A DNA stretch of 64,000 nt from Erinaceus europaeus (GCF_950295315.1 NC_080172.1:77953118-78017117), one strand, 5' to 3'; positions 11,381-21,748 are shown, counted from the first letter of the stretch. A program made the numbers and translations. The notes: generated from the letters alone by a model not told the origin.

Positions 11381-11801
11381 TCTTCTTCTAGCGTTTGCCC
11401 TTCTTCCGTAGCCAGTCAACAGCATCAGGTTGAGCCTGATGTAAAGTTTCGAGACCTCCTTTGAATCTGGAGAGGTGGCAGTCGTTGACTATGTGGGTCA
11501 TAGTCTGTCTGTAGCCGCAGGGGCAGTTCGGGTCGTCTCTGGCTCCCCAGCGATGGAACATAGCGGCGCACCGGCCATGGCCTGTTCGATAGCGATTGAG
11601 GAGGGCCCAATCATAACGTGCTAGGTCAAAGCCGGGTTGACGCTTGCAGGGGTCTGTGATGAGGTGTTTGTTCTTTACCTCAGCTGACTGCCAACTCTGT
11701 TTCCAAGAGTCGGGAACAGAGAAGTTCAGTGTAGGCGTAGGGGACCAGATTGGGTGACGAGACGTCAAGCGTTGAACAGGGTGGGCAAAGATATCCGCGT
11801 A
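11381..11801 (-). mobile_element. Vingi-type non-LTR retrotransposon, 3' end only
   Basis: A 421-bp insertion bounded by a perfect 10-bp TSD (TCTCCTCACT at 11371-11380 and 11802-11811). On the minus strand it carries the C-terminus of a LINE protein that is not L1, then a stop and a short GAA-repeat tail (TTCTTCTTC on plus). Such a tail and frame fit Vingi elements, an Ingi-related clade described from hedgehogs by Kojima and colleagues; I place it by memory of that work, not by a search. The same last 40 or so bases recur at 31,715-31,757. It is strongly 5'-truncated. Confidence 0.72.
11388..11801 (-). pseudogene. Vingi-like ORF, C-terminal part with CCHC-type motif
   Basis: An open frame runs from the truncation point to the stop (RKKGKR-stop). 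It contains LLNRYRTGHGRCAAMFHRWG, then a cysteine-histidine segment C-x-C-x8-H-x4-C (CPCGYRQTMTHIVNDC). That layout is typical of the region after the RT domain in Ingi/I/jockey-like LINE proteins and differs from the L1 version elsewhere in the window. No stop or frameshift is seen in about 135 codons, so the insertion is probably young, or it decayed little. Without endonuclease, RT or promoter it cannot be functional. Bases 11802-11810 of the frame come from the TSD. Confidence 0.7.
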
Positions 11802-11811
11802 TCTCCTCACT

Positions 11812-12304
11812 AAGGCATATTCAATACTTTAGTCAAAGGTATGTACTCTGGACTCTAAGAAATATGGTGGTGGGGGGGCACTGGGCTTCACTTCAACATT
11901 CCTATCTTTCTACCCATTCGGTCCCCCTATTTTATGTGAAATAAGTTTGGCATCTCTTCCTGATTAAATCACTTTGTAATTCATGTTTCATAATAATGCA
12001 AGCCAATTATTGTAACTCCTCACAGTTACTTAATAATTAATTGATATAACAATTCTATTATCAATGTTGTGTGGTTAATAATGATATCATGATGATATAA
12101 TTATATTATTAAAATTGGTATATTAATAATACTTACTACTGCCTAATTCATATCTAATACTTTGTTAAAATAACTCATAATAGGATGTATGACTTGATTC
12201 AGACTTATATTTTATCCTTTTGGATTTAGTGCCATTAGAATATTTTCCTATGTCTATTCTCCAAGTTTCATCCAATGTATATTTAAAAAATTTTGCATTC
12301 TTTT
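11812..12304. other. AT-rich spacer
   Basis: Strongly AT-rich (ATTAATAAT-type runs at 12,020-12,150). No repeat family or gene recognised. Confidence 0.4.
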
Positions 12305-12319
12305 AAAATATGGTTCCTC

Positions 12320-12595
12320 GGGAGTTGGGCGGTAGTGCACGTGGCTCCAAGCACAAGGACAGGTGTAAGGATCCTGGTTTGAGACCCTGGCTCCTCACCA
12401 GCGGGGGTGTTGCTTCCCAGGCGGTGAAGCAGGTCTGCAGGTGTCTATCTTTCTCTCCCCCTCTCTGTCTATCCATTTCTCTCTGTCCTATCCAACAATG
12501 ACGACAACAATAATAACTACAACAATAAAACAACAACAACAAGGGCAACAAAAGTGAATAAATAAATTAAATAAATATTAAAAAATAAATAAAAT
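12320..12595 (+). mobile_element. SINE-A (short form), full copy
   Basis: Starts GGGAGTTGGGCGGTAGTGCA, has the GGTGAAGCAGGTCTGCAGGT core and CT-rich body, and ends in AACAACAAGGGCAACAAAAG and AAATAAAT repeats. Perfect 15-bp TSD AAAATATGGTTCCTC at 12305-12319 and 12596-12610. Confidence 0.94.
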
Positions 12596-12718
12596 AAAAT
12601 ATGGTTCCTCTTCAAAATATGACTTGGGATTTGTTTCCATTGAGTATATTGAAATCTGACATGAATGGTCTTGAGGCAGTGAGAAGTAGCAATATAAATA
12701 GAAAATCTTTTGTGATGC

Positions 12719-12745
12719 ATGTGTGTATGTGTGTGTGTGTGTGTG

Positions 12746-12777
<32 letters not shown>
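12719..12777. repeat. (TG)n(AG)n microsatellite
   Basis: An uninterrupted TG run followed by an AG run. The sequence just after it (CTGGGGATAGAATCCAG) resembles a SINE head on minus, so the AG tract may be an expanded SINE body. Confidence 0.85.
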
Positions 12778-12844
12778 GCTGGGGATAGAATCCAGAGGCA
12801 AGGTATGTTCTCTACTACTGAGTTGTACCAAGAGCTCAACATCA

Positions 12845-13075
12845 TTTAAAAAAAAATAGTTCATTTATTTTAGATAGAGACAGAAGTTGAGAAGGGAGAT
12901 GAAAATGATTTAGATCAACAGAAAGAAAGAGACCTACAGTACTGCTTCACCACTCCTAAAACATCCCCCTACCCCACCCTGGCAGATGGAAACCAGGGAT
13001 TTGAACCTGGGTGCTTAAACACTGTAATATATGTGCTCAATCAAGTGAGTGACCCCCTGATACCCATTTTTTTTT
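12845..13075 (-). mobile_element. SINE-B, diverged copy
   Basis: T/A-rich left end, purine-rich body (GATAGAGACAGAAGTTGAGA), TACTGCTTCACCACT core and a tRNA-like GGGATTTGAACCTGGG at about 13,000. More diverged than other SINE-B copies; no TSD is clear. Confidence 0.75.
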
Positions 13076-14084
13076 AAGTCATGAGTCATAGAGAAGATTA
13101 TCATAAGATCTTCAGATAGGAAAAGTCTATTCCACAAAATATGGGAAGTAATTTCTGTTACTATGTTGGATTTAGGAAGATTATGTGAAAAATACTCAAA
13201 CTTGTTTATTCCAAGTTCCAGTCTACATTCCTTCTAAGTAATTCCCAGTTAGTTTGAGAGAGCGAGAGTGAGAGAGAGGCATCACATTGCTGATGCTGAT
13301 ATTGTGTTGTCTATTGACTAGGCAGGTGACACATGATCTAAAAACAGGGGAAAATAATGGCGCACTGCATTTAGAGCCAGGGCCTTTTTATAGCAAGTTT
13401 AACAATATATCATGAATTTTGATTTATAAAGGTATTGATTCTGCAGGAAGCAGAACAAACAATAGTATGTGGATAAATACCTTTAGAACATGGAAGTGCT
13501 AATTGAGTCTTACATAGTCTAGATCAAAACTGAACATCTTTATAGCTACTATGCCTCAGTGAGCTCTTTTTTTTTTCTCTTTCTTTATATATTAGGGGTT
13601 AAGGATTAATCTAGGATCTGTTGCTTCCCAAGAACTTTTGCTCTTTTAACCTCATCCATGCTTGGAGAACAAAGCAAGTATCTTACTTGGTCCAGAACCC
13701 TTCAGGAACTGAGTTAGATATTAAGTATACATCAACTGTGAAACTGTCAAATATATAGTTTAAATGTGCTACTATAAGTTAAAGTTTCAATATAGTGGGG
13801 GCTGGTCTCAAACCTGGATCATAGACAAGGAAAACAGTACACAAAATAGCTCCAAGTGAGATATTTTACCAGCCCAGCAGTTTTTGAATTTTTATGTTAG
13901 AAGCTCCATCTGTTTGTGAATTTTCTTACATTGTAATTCTGCAAATCACAAAATTTTACTTTGATTTGTTACATTTGTCTAATGACTCCAAGAAATAACA
14001 GATACTTTTCAAAATATTTAATAATAACTTTTATTGGTTTTTGAGGTAACTTTGGTTTATAAACATGGCTTTAAAAATATTATT
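13076..14084. other. Repeat-poor spacer with worn SINE traces
   Basis: A GA-rich stretch lies at 13,255-13,280. At about 13,795-13,885 GGTCTCAAACCTGGATCATA suggests a very old SINE-C or related head on minus. Nothing else recognised. Confidence 0.35.
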
Positions 14085-14090
14085 TTGAGC

Positions 14091-14219
14091 AGGGATAGAT
14101 AGCATAATGGTTATGCAAAGGTACCCTCATGCCTGAGGCTCCAAAGTCCTAGGTTCAATTCCCTGTAGCACCATAAGCCAGAGCTGAGAAATGCTTTGGT
14201 AAAAATAAATAAATACATT
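14091..14219 (+). mobile_element. SINE-C copy
   Basis: GGATAGATAGCATAATGGTT, CTCATGCCTGAGGCTCCAAA, box B-like AGGTTCAATTCCC and an AAATAAATAAAT tail. Flanks are too AT-rich for a firm TSD. Confidence 0.85.
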
Positions 14220-14220
14220 C

Positions 14221-14506
14221 TTAGAAATTATTTTATTTTAATGAGAGAGATACAGAGAAAGACCAGAATACTGCTCAACTCTGGCTTTGTGCTAGACAGA
14301 GATAGAGATAAACTTGGGATTGAACCTGCATCAGGCATGAAAGTCTCCCCCTCCCCCTGCTCCAACCCCCCACCCCAAGCATTGCCCCCCTCCCCCCAGA
14401 GCATTGCTCTGGCTTGTGGTGGTGTGGGGGATTGAATCTGGTACTTTGGAATCTCAGACAAGAGAGTCTCTTTGTTGCATAACCATTCTGCTATCTCTCC
14501 CAGCCA
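14221..14506 (-). mobile_element. Two SINE-C-like units in tandem, C/T-rich linker
   Basis: The right unit (about 14,405-14,506) is a clear minus-strand SINE-C with box B-like GGGATTGAATCTGG and GCATAACCATTCTGCTATCT. The left unit (about 14,221-14,340) repeats GGGATTGAACCTGCATCAGG. Between them lies a CCCC/CTCC-rich linker. This may be two insertions or a dimer. Confidence 0.65.
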
Positions 14507-14674
14507 TGAAAATCTTTTGCATAAACTCTGGGTTGTCTTCCCAACCCCCCTCCCCAGTGAATGTTTTAGAAGTACAATACTTTACCCCCACAAAATGCAT
14601 GGCAATGAAGATGCTTTATGGTAGTTATTACTTGGTATCAGAGAACAGTCATTACTCAGTTTTGTAGCTATTCT

Positions 14675-15115
14675 TGTTGAGGGAGAAGTTACAGAAGTTA
14701 CTGCCCAGAAATGGGAGTGGTTACAAGTGTGGCTGGAATGCTGAGAGAGGAGGTACCACCCAGAGATGGGAGTGGTTGCAGCTGTGCCTCGAATGGTGAG
14801 CGAGGAGGTTCCACCCAGAGACCTGACTGGTTACAGGTGTGGCTTGGAAGGTGTAGGCGGGGATTTCTGGTTTAAAAGCAGGAGCCTGAACACCTTCATT
14901 CAGGCTCTTGGGCCCTGACTTCAACCATGTAAATCTCCGTTCCCTGGCTCTCTCACTCTTTCCAGGGACTACCATATGAGCAATATGTAAATCAGTTTTC
15001 AGCTTCCTTTCTCTCACTCTTTTTTTTTTTTTCTCTACCTCTCTCTCTCCCTAACATGTTTTGTTTTCAATAAAAGTTTAATTTATCTGAATAATCATGG
15101 TCTTTCCAATTCTTT
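14675..15115 (+). mobile_element. LTR-like sequence with 55-bp repeats in U3
   Basis: Possible U3 start TGTTGA at 14,675. Three tandem units of about 55 bp (14,703, 14,758, 14,813; each starting with CCCAGA) resemble duplicated enhancers. A TATA-like TTTAAAAGC (14,871), a pyrimidine-rich stretch (15,019-15,050) and AATAAA (15,069-15,074) follow in promoter-then-polyadenylation order. No retroviral genes adjoin it, and its right limit is uncertain. It is unlike the two class II solo LTRs in this window. Confidence 0.55.
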
Positions 15116-15237
15116 GTTGAGAAAAATGTGTGATGAACTTTGGGAACTGGTGTGGGTAGGGAAGCAAGCGTTGGTTTTCCTCCTTCCTGTCCCCCTTCTT
15201 CCCCTATAATGTAATTTCTGTATAATTCTATATAATT

Positions 15238-15343
15238 CTCCCATCCCTGTGTCGTACCTCCTCTCTCAGCATTCCAGCCACACCTGTAACCACTCCCATT
15301 TCTGGGTGGTAATTTCTGTAACTTCTCCGTTAACGTTCTTGTT
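15238..15343 (-). repeat. Inverted partial copy of the 14.68 kb LTR start
   Basis: The reverse complement of this stretch matches the first about 100 bases of the LTR-like element, including TTCTGTAACTTCTCC against GGAGAAGTTACAGAA and the whole first 55-bp unit. The match stops inside the start of the second unit. Confidence 0.8.
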
Positions 15344-15634
15344 ACTTTGTCAGATTATTTAGCTACTTCATTATTTAAAAACTTCACCTTCAATAAGAAA
15401 ATTCATTCTAAGCAGCTACAGGTAATACATTAAGTCATCTTGATTCTATTGCTATGAAAGTACCTATTCTATTAAAATGATACAGATTTTGCCCTCTTCT
15501 CATTTTCCACGACCACTAGCATTCTGGCCTACACCACTGTTATTTCTCATTAGGATCAATGCCATAATCTTTGACCTGATTAATCTGTATCTATTCTTGC
15601 CTCGTGTGTTTTCTCTATACAACAGAAGTATGAT

Positions 15635-17710
15635 CCACAGGGGTTGGACCAATTTATATTTCCAACAGCAGTGCGGAAGGGTTCCTTTGACCCCACAACC
15701 TCTCCAGCATTTGTTGCTGCTACCTTTTCTGGTATATGCCATTCTCACAGGAGTGAAGTGGTATCTCATTGTTGTCTTAATTTGCATTTTTATGGCACTC
15801 AAAGACTTGGAGCATTTTTTCATGTGTTTCTTGGCATTTGGGAGCTCTTCTGTGGTGAATATTCTATCCATGTCCTCTCCCGATTTTTGGATGGGGTCAT
15901 TTGTTTTCTTGCTGTTGAGTTTGTCAAGCAGTTTATATATTTTGGTTATGAAACTCCTGTCTGATGTATCGCATGTAAAGATCTTCTCCCATGATGTGAG
16001 GGTTCTCTCGGTTTGGGTAGTGGTTTCTTTTCCTGTGCAGAAGTTTTTTAATTTGATGTAGTCCCATAGGTTTATACTTGCCTCAGTCTTCTTTGTAATT
16101 GTATTAGTTTCATCAAAGATGTCTTTAACATTTATGCGGAAAAGATTTCTGCCAGTATTTTGCTCTAAGTATCTGATAGTTTCTGGTCTAACATCCAAGT
16201 CCTGATCCATTTGGAATTTACTTTTGTATTTGGTGAACTATAGTGGTTAAGTTTCATTCTTCTGCATGTTTCAACCCTTTTTGTCCAACACTATTTGTTG
16301 AAGAGACTTCCAATTCCCCCATTTAATAGTCTGGGCACCTTTGTCAAAGATTAGATGTCCATAGGTGTGGGGCTTACTTCTGGGCTGTCAATTCTATTCC
16401 ACTGGCCAGTGTGTCTATTCATGTTCCAGTACCAAGCAGTTTTGATGACAATGGCCCTATAATACAATTTGAGATCTGGGAGTGTGATGCCTCCAGTTCT
16501 GTTCTTTCTTCTCAAGACTGTTTTGACATTTCAGGTCTTTTCTGTTTTCAGATAAACACTTGTAGCATTTGTTTTATTCTCCTAAAAACTGTGATTGGGA
16601 TCTTGATGGGGATAGAATTAAGTTTGTATATGGCTTTGGGTAGTATATTTTATTTATTTATTTTTAATTTTTTATTATCTTTATTTATTTATTGGATAGA
16701 GACAGCCAGAAGTTGAGAGGGAAGGGGGAAACAGTCAGGGAGAGTGACAAAGAGATACCTATAGCACTGCTTCACCACTTGCAAAGTGTTCTCCCTGCAG
16801 ATGGGACTGGGGGCTCGAAACTCAGTGCTTGTGCATTGTAACATGTGCACTCAATGAGGTGTGCCACCACCCCGTCCCCAAGTATATTCATTTTAATGGT
16901 GTTAATTCTTCCAATCCATGAACATGGAATATCTTTCCACTTCTTTGTGTCTTTCTCTATTTCCTTGAGGAGTGACTCGTAATTTTCAGTATACAATTCT
17001 TTCAACTCTTTGTTTAGGTTTATTCCTAGATATTTTATTGTTTTTGTTGCTATAGTTAAAGGAATTGATTTCTGGCTTTCAAATTCTTCTAACTCAGTGT
17101 TTGCATAGAGGAATGCCACTGACTTTTGAATGTTAATTTTGTAGCCTGACATCTTACTGTATTGCCTGATGATTTTCAAGTGCTTCTTGCTGGATTCTTT
17201 AGGTTTTTCTGTGTAGACTATCGTGTCATCTGCAAATAGGGAGAGTTTGACTTCTTCTCTTCCAATCTGTATGCCTTTAATTCCTTGACCCTGCCTGATT
17301 ACTATGACAAGAACTTCCAACACTATGTTGAATAGTAATGGTGATAGTGGGCAGCCCTGTCTAGCACCTGATCTGAGGAGAAATACTTCCAGTTTTTCAC
17401 CATTGAGTATGATGTTGGCTGTAGGTTTGCTATATATAGATTCCACTATCTTGAGGAAATTTCCATTTATTCCCACTTTTATAGTGTTTTGATCATAAAG
17501 GGATGTTGTGTTTTGTCAAAGGCTTTTTCTGCATCTATTGATATGACCATATAGTTTTTGTTCTTCCAACATGTTATTGATGTGGTGGATCACACTGATT
17601 GATTTATGTATATTAAACCAAACTTGCATCCCTGGGATAAACCCCACTTGGTCATGATGAACAATCTTTTTAATGTACTGCTGTATCAGGTTGGTTAGAA
17701 TTTTGTTCAA
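15635..17710 (-). pseudogene. L1-b ORF2 remnant: RT and post-RT region
   Basis: Minus-strand frames 17710-17516, 17476 to about 16881, and 16210 to about 15635 give L1 ORF2p. The middle frame includes the RT box with an intact FADD in [15 protein letters not shown] and the template-binding [16 protein letters not shown]. The last frame contains the cysteine segment CWRGCGVKGTLPHCCWKY, whose final Cys has become Tyr. Frames are broken by shifts and by the SINE-B at 16,650-16,880, so the gene is dead. Confidence 0.88.
16650..16880 (-). mobile_element. SINE-B nested in the L1-b
   Basis: T-rich tail side at left, GACAGCCAGAAGTTGAGAGG, the CACTGCTTCACCACTTGCAA core and a GTGCATTGTAACATGTGCAC head. 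AGTATATT at 16,642-16,649 and 16,881-16,888 (plus similar ATTT bases) is the TSD within L1 ORF2. Confidence 0.88.
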
Positions 17711-17857
17711 TATTTTAGCATTTATGTTAATCAGAGATATTGGTCTGTAGTTTTCTTTTTTGGTTGTGTCCTGTCTTCTTTTGGTATCAGAGTGATGTTG
17801 GCATCATAGAAGCTGGAAGAGAGTATTTCTGTGTCTTCATTCTTCTGGAAGACTTTT

Positions 17858-18160
17858 TTAAAAAAGATTTTTTATATTTATTTATTTATCCTTTTTGTTG
17901 CCCTTGTTGTTTTTCATTATTGTTGTAATTTTTGTTGTTGATATTGATGTGTCGCTGTTGGACAGGACAGAGAGAAATGGAGAGAGGAGGGGAAGACAGA
18001 AAGGGGGAGAGAAAGATAGACACCTGCAGACCTGCTTCACCGCCTGTGAAGCGACTCCCCTGCAGGTGGGGGGTCGGAGGCTCGAACCAGGATCCTTATG
18101 CCAGTCCTTCCACTTTGCGCCACCTGCGCTTAACCTGTTGTGCTACCGCCTCACTCCCAG
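17858..18160 (-). mobile_element. SINE-A (short form) nested in the L1-b
   Basis: Full minus-strand copy with GTGAAGCGACTCCCCTGCAG and the head GCGCTTAACCTGTTGTGCTA. Perfect 17-bp TSD TCTTCTGGAAGACTTTT at 17,841-17,857 and 18,161-18,177; the duplicated bases are L1 ORF2 sequence. Confidence 0.95.
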
Positions 18161-18177
18161 TCTTCTGGAAGACTTTT

Positions 18178-18939
18178 AAAAGTAGAGGTATTAACTCTTC
18201 CTTGAAGGTTTTGTAGAATTTGTAAAACCATCTGGTCCAGGACTTTTAATCTTGGCAACATTTTTGATAACTCTTTCAATTTCATTGGCTGTGATAGGCC
18301 TTTTCATATTATCTAGTTCCTCTTTGTTTAATTTTGAAAGTTCATAGGTATATAGGAACTCATCAGTTTTTCCAGGTTTTTTAGCTTGGTGGCATATAGT
18401 TGTTCATAGAAGCCTTTCACAATATGTTGAATTTCTGTGGTATCTGCTGTTATATCTCCTCTTTCATTTACAATCCGTTGTATTTGGGTCTTCTCCCTTT
18501 TTTGCTTTTTGAGTCTGGCTAAAGCTTTGTTGTTTTTTTTCATTATTTTATTTTTTCTTATTTTTTAATTTATTTAGTTGTTTAATAAAGGAGACATTAA
18601 CAAAACTGTAGGATACATTCTTTTGAAGAATCAACATTTACTTTTGTTGATCTTTTGTATGGTTTTCTTATTTTCAATGTTATTTATTTCTGACCTAACC
18701 TAGTTATTTCTGTTATTCTGGTTGCTTTAGGGTTCATTTGTTCTTCTTCTTCTAGGTCTTGCAGGTGTACAGTCAGGCTGTTTATTTGTGCTTTTTCTTG
18801 TTTCCTAATGTGTGCTTGTATGGCTATGAACATCTCTCTCAGTACTGCCTTAACTGTGTCTCAAATATTTTGATAGCTTGTGTCTTCATTTTCATTGAAC
18901 TCTCAAAACAATTTGATTTCTTCTTTTATTTCCTCTTTG
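18178..18939 (-). pseudogene. L1-b ORF2 remnant between endonuclease and RT
   Basis: The frame 18543-18328 reads [20 protein letters not shown], matching the [18 protein letters not shown] segment of the full-length copy at 44.5 kb. The remainder is collinear with 44,560-44,910 but broken by a short L1 tail insertion and by shifts. Confidence 0.85.
18547..18622 (-). mobile_element. Very short 5'-truncated L1-a tail
   Basis: A T/A-rich run followed by AATAAAGGAGACATTAACAA and AACTGTAGGATA matches the extreme 3' end of L1-a at 57,897-57,932. Related bases CATTATTTT and CATTCTTTT flank it. This is about 75 bp of new L1 inside an older L1. Confidence 0.65.
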
Positions 18940-18945
18940 ACCCAG

Positions 18946-19403
18946 TGCCTGGTTAGTGTGAGGGTGTTTCTTCCTTGGGCATGGGCTCTCTTGGTTGGAG
19001 AGAACTCGACTGCAGCCAACCTGTGCTACTGCTTACTCAGCGATGCGGGAGAGAGATCAGGAACTCATGGTGGAGTGGGAACACAATGTGTCTTTATTGA
19101 TCAGAGACAATACTTTTATATATTAGAACCAGAAGTGGCAAGTTGGAAAAGGAAATGGCTAGGAAAGGGGATTGAGAAAAGTAAAGAGTGTGCTATGGTG
19201 GAAACTCCCTTAGCAACTGTTGTGAAGATTTTAACAGGTGGGATTAATTAATACCCTGCAGGCAGGGCAGGTCTCTAGGTAGAAAGAAGATAGATCAAAG
19301 GTGGGGATCTTTCAGGCAAAACAATGATGATGTAAATAGACCATAGTATAAGTAATGGAGATGGAGCAGAGGAAGGGTGGGGGGGCTGGCTTAAGGCCTG
19401 ACA
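18946..19403 (-). mobile_element. Solo LTR, ERV class II type
   Basis: A 458-bp LTR with terminal TG...CA (plus view TGCCTGGTTAG ... GGCCTGACA) and a 6-bp TSD ACCCAG at 18,940-18,945 and 19,404-19,409. Six bases is the usual TSD for class II (ERVK-like) elements. On minus, a TATA box (AATATATAAAAG, 19,113-19,124) precedes AATAAA (19,093-19,098). Its R-U5 part is related to the solo LTR at 30,072-30,524. It sits in the inverted L1-b ORF2; no internal retroviral sequence remains. Confidence 0.88.
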
Positions 19404-19409
19404 ACCCAG

Positions 19410-20020
19410 GAGTTGTTAAATAATGTACTGCTGAGCTTCCACATTTTGGGACTATTACTAATCTTTTGTTAATTGTTAAGTGTTAGTTTAATTCCACTGT
19501 GGTCAGAGAAGGTGCTTGGGATGATTTCCGTGCTCTTGAGTTTGTTGATGCTTTCTTTGTGGCCTAACATATGGTCTATCCTTGAGAATGACCCATGTGG
19601 ACTTGAGTAGAATGTGTATTCCAGTTTCTTGGGGTGAATGATTCTGAAAATGTCCATTAGTTCTAGTTTACCTATCTCCTCATTTAGCTCCCTCATTTCT
19701 TTATTGATTTTCTACCAGGATGATGTGTCAAGTTGAGAGAGTGGGGTGTTGAAGTCCCCTACTATGACTTTTTTTGCTGTTAATATACTGCTGTAGCTCT
19801 TTAAGTAGATGTTTGATGTATTTGTATGGCTTCTCATTGGGTGAGTATATGTTAATAATTGTTAAATCCTCTTGATTGACTGATCCTCTGAGTATTAAGT
19901 AATGTCTATCCTTTTAAAATTTTATTTATTTAAAAAATATATCATTTCAGATATGAGAATAGCTCTTCCTTCACTTTTTTTTTGTGGGTCATTGGCTTGG
20001 ATGATAGTTTTCCATCCTTC
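19410..20020 (-). pseudogene. L1-b ORF2 endonuclease-region remnant
   Basis: The frame 19696-19469 includes the endonuclease-like FSRIDHMLGHKE and FSDHSGIKLT; the SDH histidine motif is intact. Upstream it is collinear with 45,300-45,500 of the full-length copy but contains stops. It ends at 20,020 at the inversion junction. Confidence 0.85.
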
Positions 20021-20640
20021 GGTCCAACTCCTATGGAGTGCAGTCTGGAGAACTCTCAGAAGGCTAGAATTGGACCTACCCTATGATCCTGCATTTCCTC
20101 TCCTGGGGAATATCCTTAGTAATACAACACTGCCATCCAAAAATATATGTGTATACCTATGTTCTTAGCATCACAATTTGTAATAGCCAAAACCTGGAAG
20201 CATCCCAGGTGTCCAAAAACAGATGAGTGGCTGAGCAACTTATGGTATATAGACACAATGGAATACTACTCAGCTATTAAAAATGGTGATTTCACTGTTT
20301 TCATCCCATCTTGGATGGAGCTTGAATAAATAATGTTAAGTGAAATAAGTCAGAAACAGAAGGATGAATATGGGATGATCTCACTGTCAGGCAGAAGCTG
20401 AAAAACGAGATCATCAGAGAAAACACAAGTAGAACCTGAAGTGGACTTGGTATATTGCGCCAAGGTAAAAAAACTCTAGGATGGGTGGGTGGGAGAATAC
20501 AGGTTGAAAAAGGATGACAGAAGACCTAGTGGGGGTTGTATTTTTATATGGAAAGGTGAGAAATGCTATGTACAAACTATTGTACTTACTGTCAAATGTA
20601 AAACATTAATTCCCAAAAAAGAAATAATAATAATAAAAAG
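20021..20640 (+). pseudogene. L1-b ORF2 C-terminal end and 3' UTR (sense part)
   Basis: Frames 19902-20168 and 20147-20329 encode WRTLRRLELDLPYDPAFPLL and then the IAKTWKHPRCPKTDEWLSNL and LWYIDTMEYYSAIKNG segments of ORF2p. A frameshift near 20,150 separates them. The 3' UTR follows and ends in an A-rich tail. Confidence 0.88.
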
Positions 20641-20647
20641 TGATCCA

Positions 20648-21128
20648 GTATGCTAGAGCATGTTATTCTTCTACTCCATATCTTTGATTTTTTTCCCAGT
20701 TTTATTCATGACTAAATTCTGTCTTGAATATAAGGATTATGTGGTTATTGGACTCATCCTTAATTTTCTGAACCATATTGTCCACCTCTCTTCTCACTAA
20801 GTGTATGGTTATACTTATCTATTTGTTGCCTGTTTTTCCTCTTCTTTCCCTTTATCCTTCCTTCCATTTCCCCCACTTTTTCTCTTCTTTTCATCCTTTT
20901 TTTTTCCCCTTGGAAAATCATAAGAATTTCTCCCTTACGCTCAACCAGTTGCACCACCACCCAGCCCATTCTGGTGTTTCCACCATGCTTATAGACTAGA
21001 AATCAATCCTTTTTCTAATAGGAGCAACTTCAATTTAAAATAATTCTCTTAAAGATTAAGAAGATAGATTTTATTATTGTTTAGTAGGAATTTAATAGTC
21101 TAATATAGTACTAGTAGAAAAATGTTGC
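20648..21128. other. Spacer with SINE-B head remnant
   Basis: A pyrimidine-rich stretch at 20,835-20,915 is followed by GCTCAACCAGTTGCACCACC (20,939-20,958), which looks like a minus-strand SINE-B 5' end. Otherwise nothing recognised. Confidence 0.4.
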
Positions 21129-21500
21129 TTGGGGGTTAGGTGGTAGCACAAAGGGGTAAGCGCACATGGCTTAAAGAGCAAAGACCAGTGCAAGGATCTG
21201 GTTTGAACCATAGGTTCCCCACCTGCAGAGGGCTTGCTTCACAGGTGGTGAGGCAGGTCTGCAGGTCTTTATCTTTCTCTCTTCTTCTCTGTCTTCCCCT
21301 CCCCTCTCAATTTCACTTTGCTCTATCCAACAACACTGACATCATCATCAACATAAATAATAACCACAACAACATTAAACAACAAGGGCAACAAAAGGGG
21401 AAAAAATAGCCTTTGAAAGTAATGGATTTGTGGTACAGGTACCCAAGCTCCAGCGATAACCTTGGAGGCAAAAAAGAAAAAAGAAAAGAAAAGGAAAATA
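21129..21500 (+). mobile_element. SINE-A (long form)
   Basis: GGGGGTTAGGTGGTAGCACA head, GCAGGTCTGCAGG core, AACAACAAGGGCAACAAAAG, then the long-form 3' extension (AATAGCCTTTGAAAG ... AACCTTGGAGGC) and an AAAG-rich tail. Confidence 0.88.
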
Positions 21501-21748
21501 TTGGTCAATTTCATATCATTTCTAGGAAGTATATCTATTCTGCACACTCAGAAGTTTAACTCTGAGTTTTTATGTGCACCTCTGAGATATAAACATAAGA
21601 ATAAATTTTGAGTGTTGTTTTCTCCCTGGGATAGAATTCCCCTTACTTTGGCTTACTTGTTATCAGTTGAGAATAAAAAAAAAAAAAACAGCTTTTGGAG
21701 TATTTATGAGAACATTGACACTAAAAACAAAACTTATAAGAAGATATC

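Larger units (their letters stand above)
15635..20640. mobile_element. L1-b inserted by twin priming (5' part inverted)
   Basis: Two parts of one L1. 15,635-20,020 runs on minus from the endonuclease region (right) to the post-RT region (left); 20,021-20,640 runs on plus from exactly that post-RT point to the 3' UTR and A-rich tail (AATAATAATAATAAAAAG). The 16 bases at 15,635-15,650 and 20,021-20,036 are the same L1 position in opposite orientation (14/16 identical). This is the geometry of 5' inversion by twin priming. TGATCCA occurs at the left edge (15,631-15,637) and just after the tail (20,641-20,647) and is a candidate TSD. Four later insertions interrupt the inverted part. Confidence 0.88.

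Noticed and set aside
12517..12864. 115-codon minus frame with Ser-Leu and Thr-His repeats
   Set aside because: Produced by the TG/AG microsatellite and a SINE tail.
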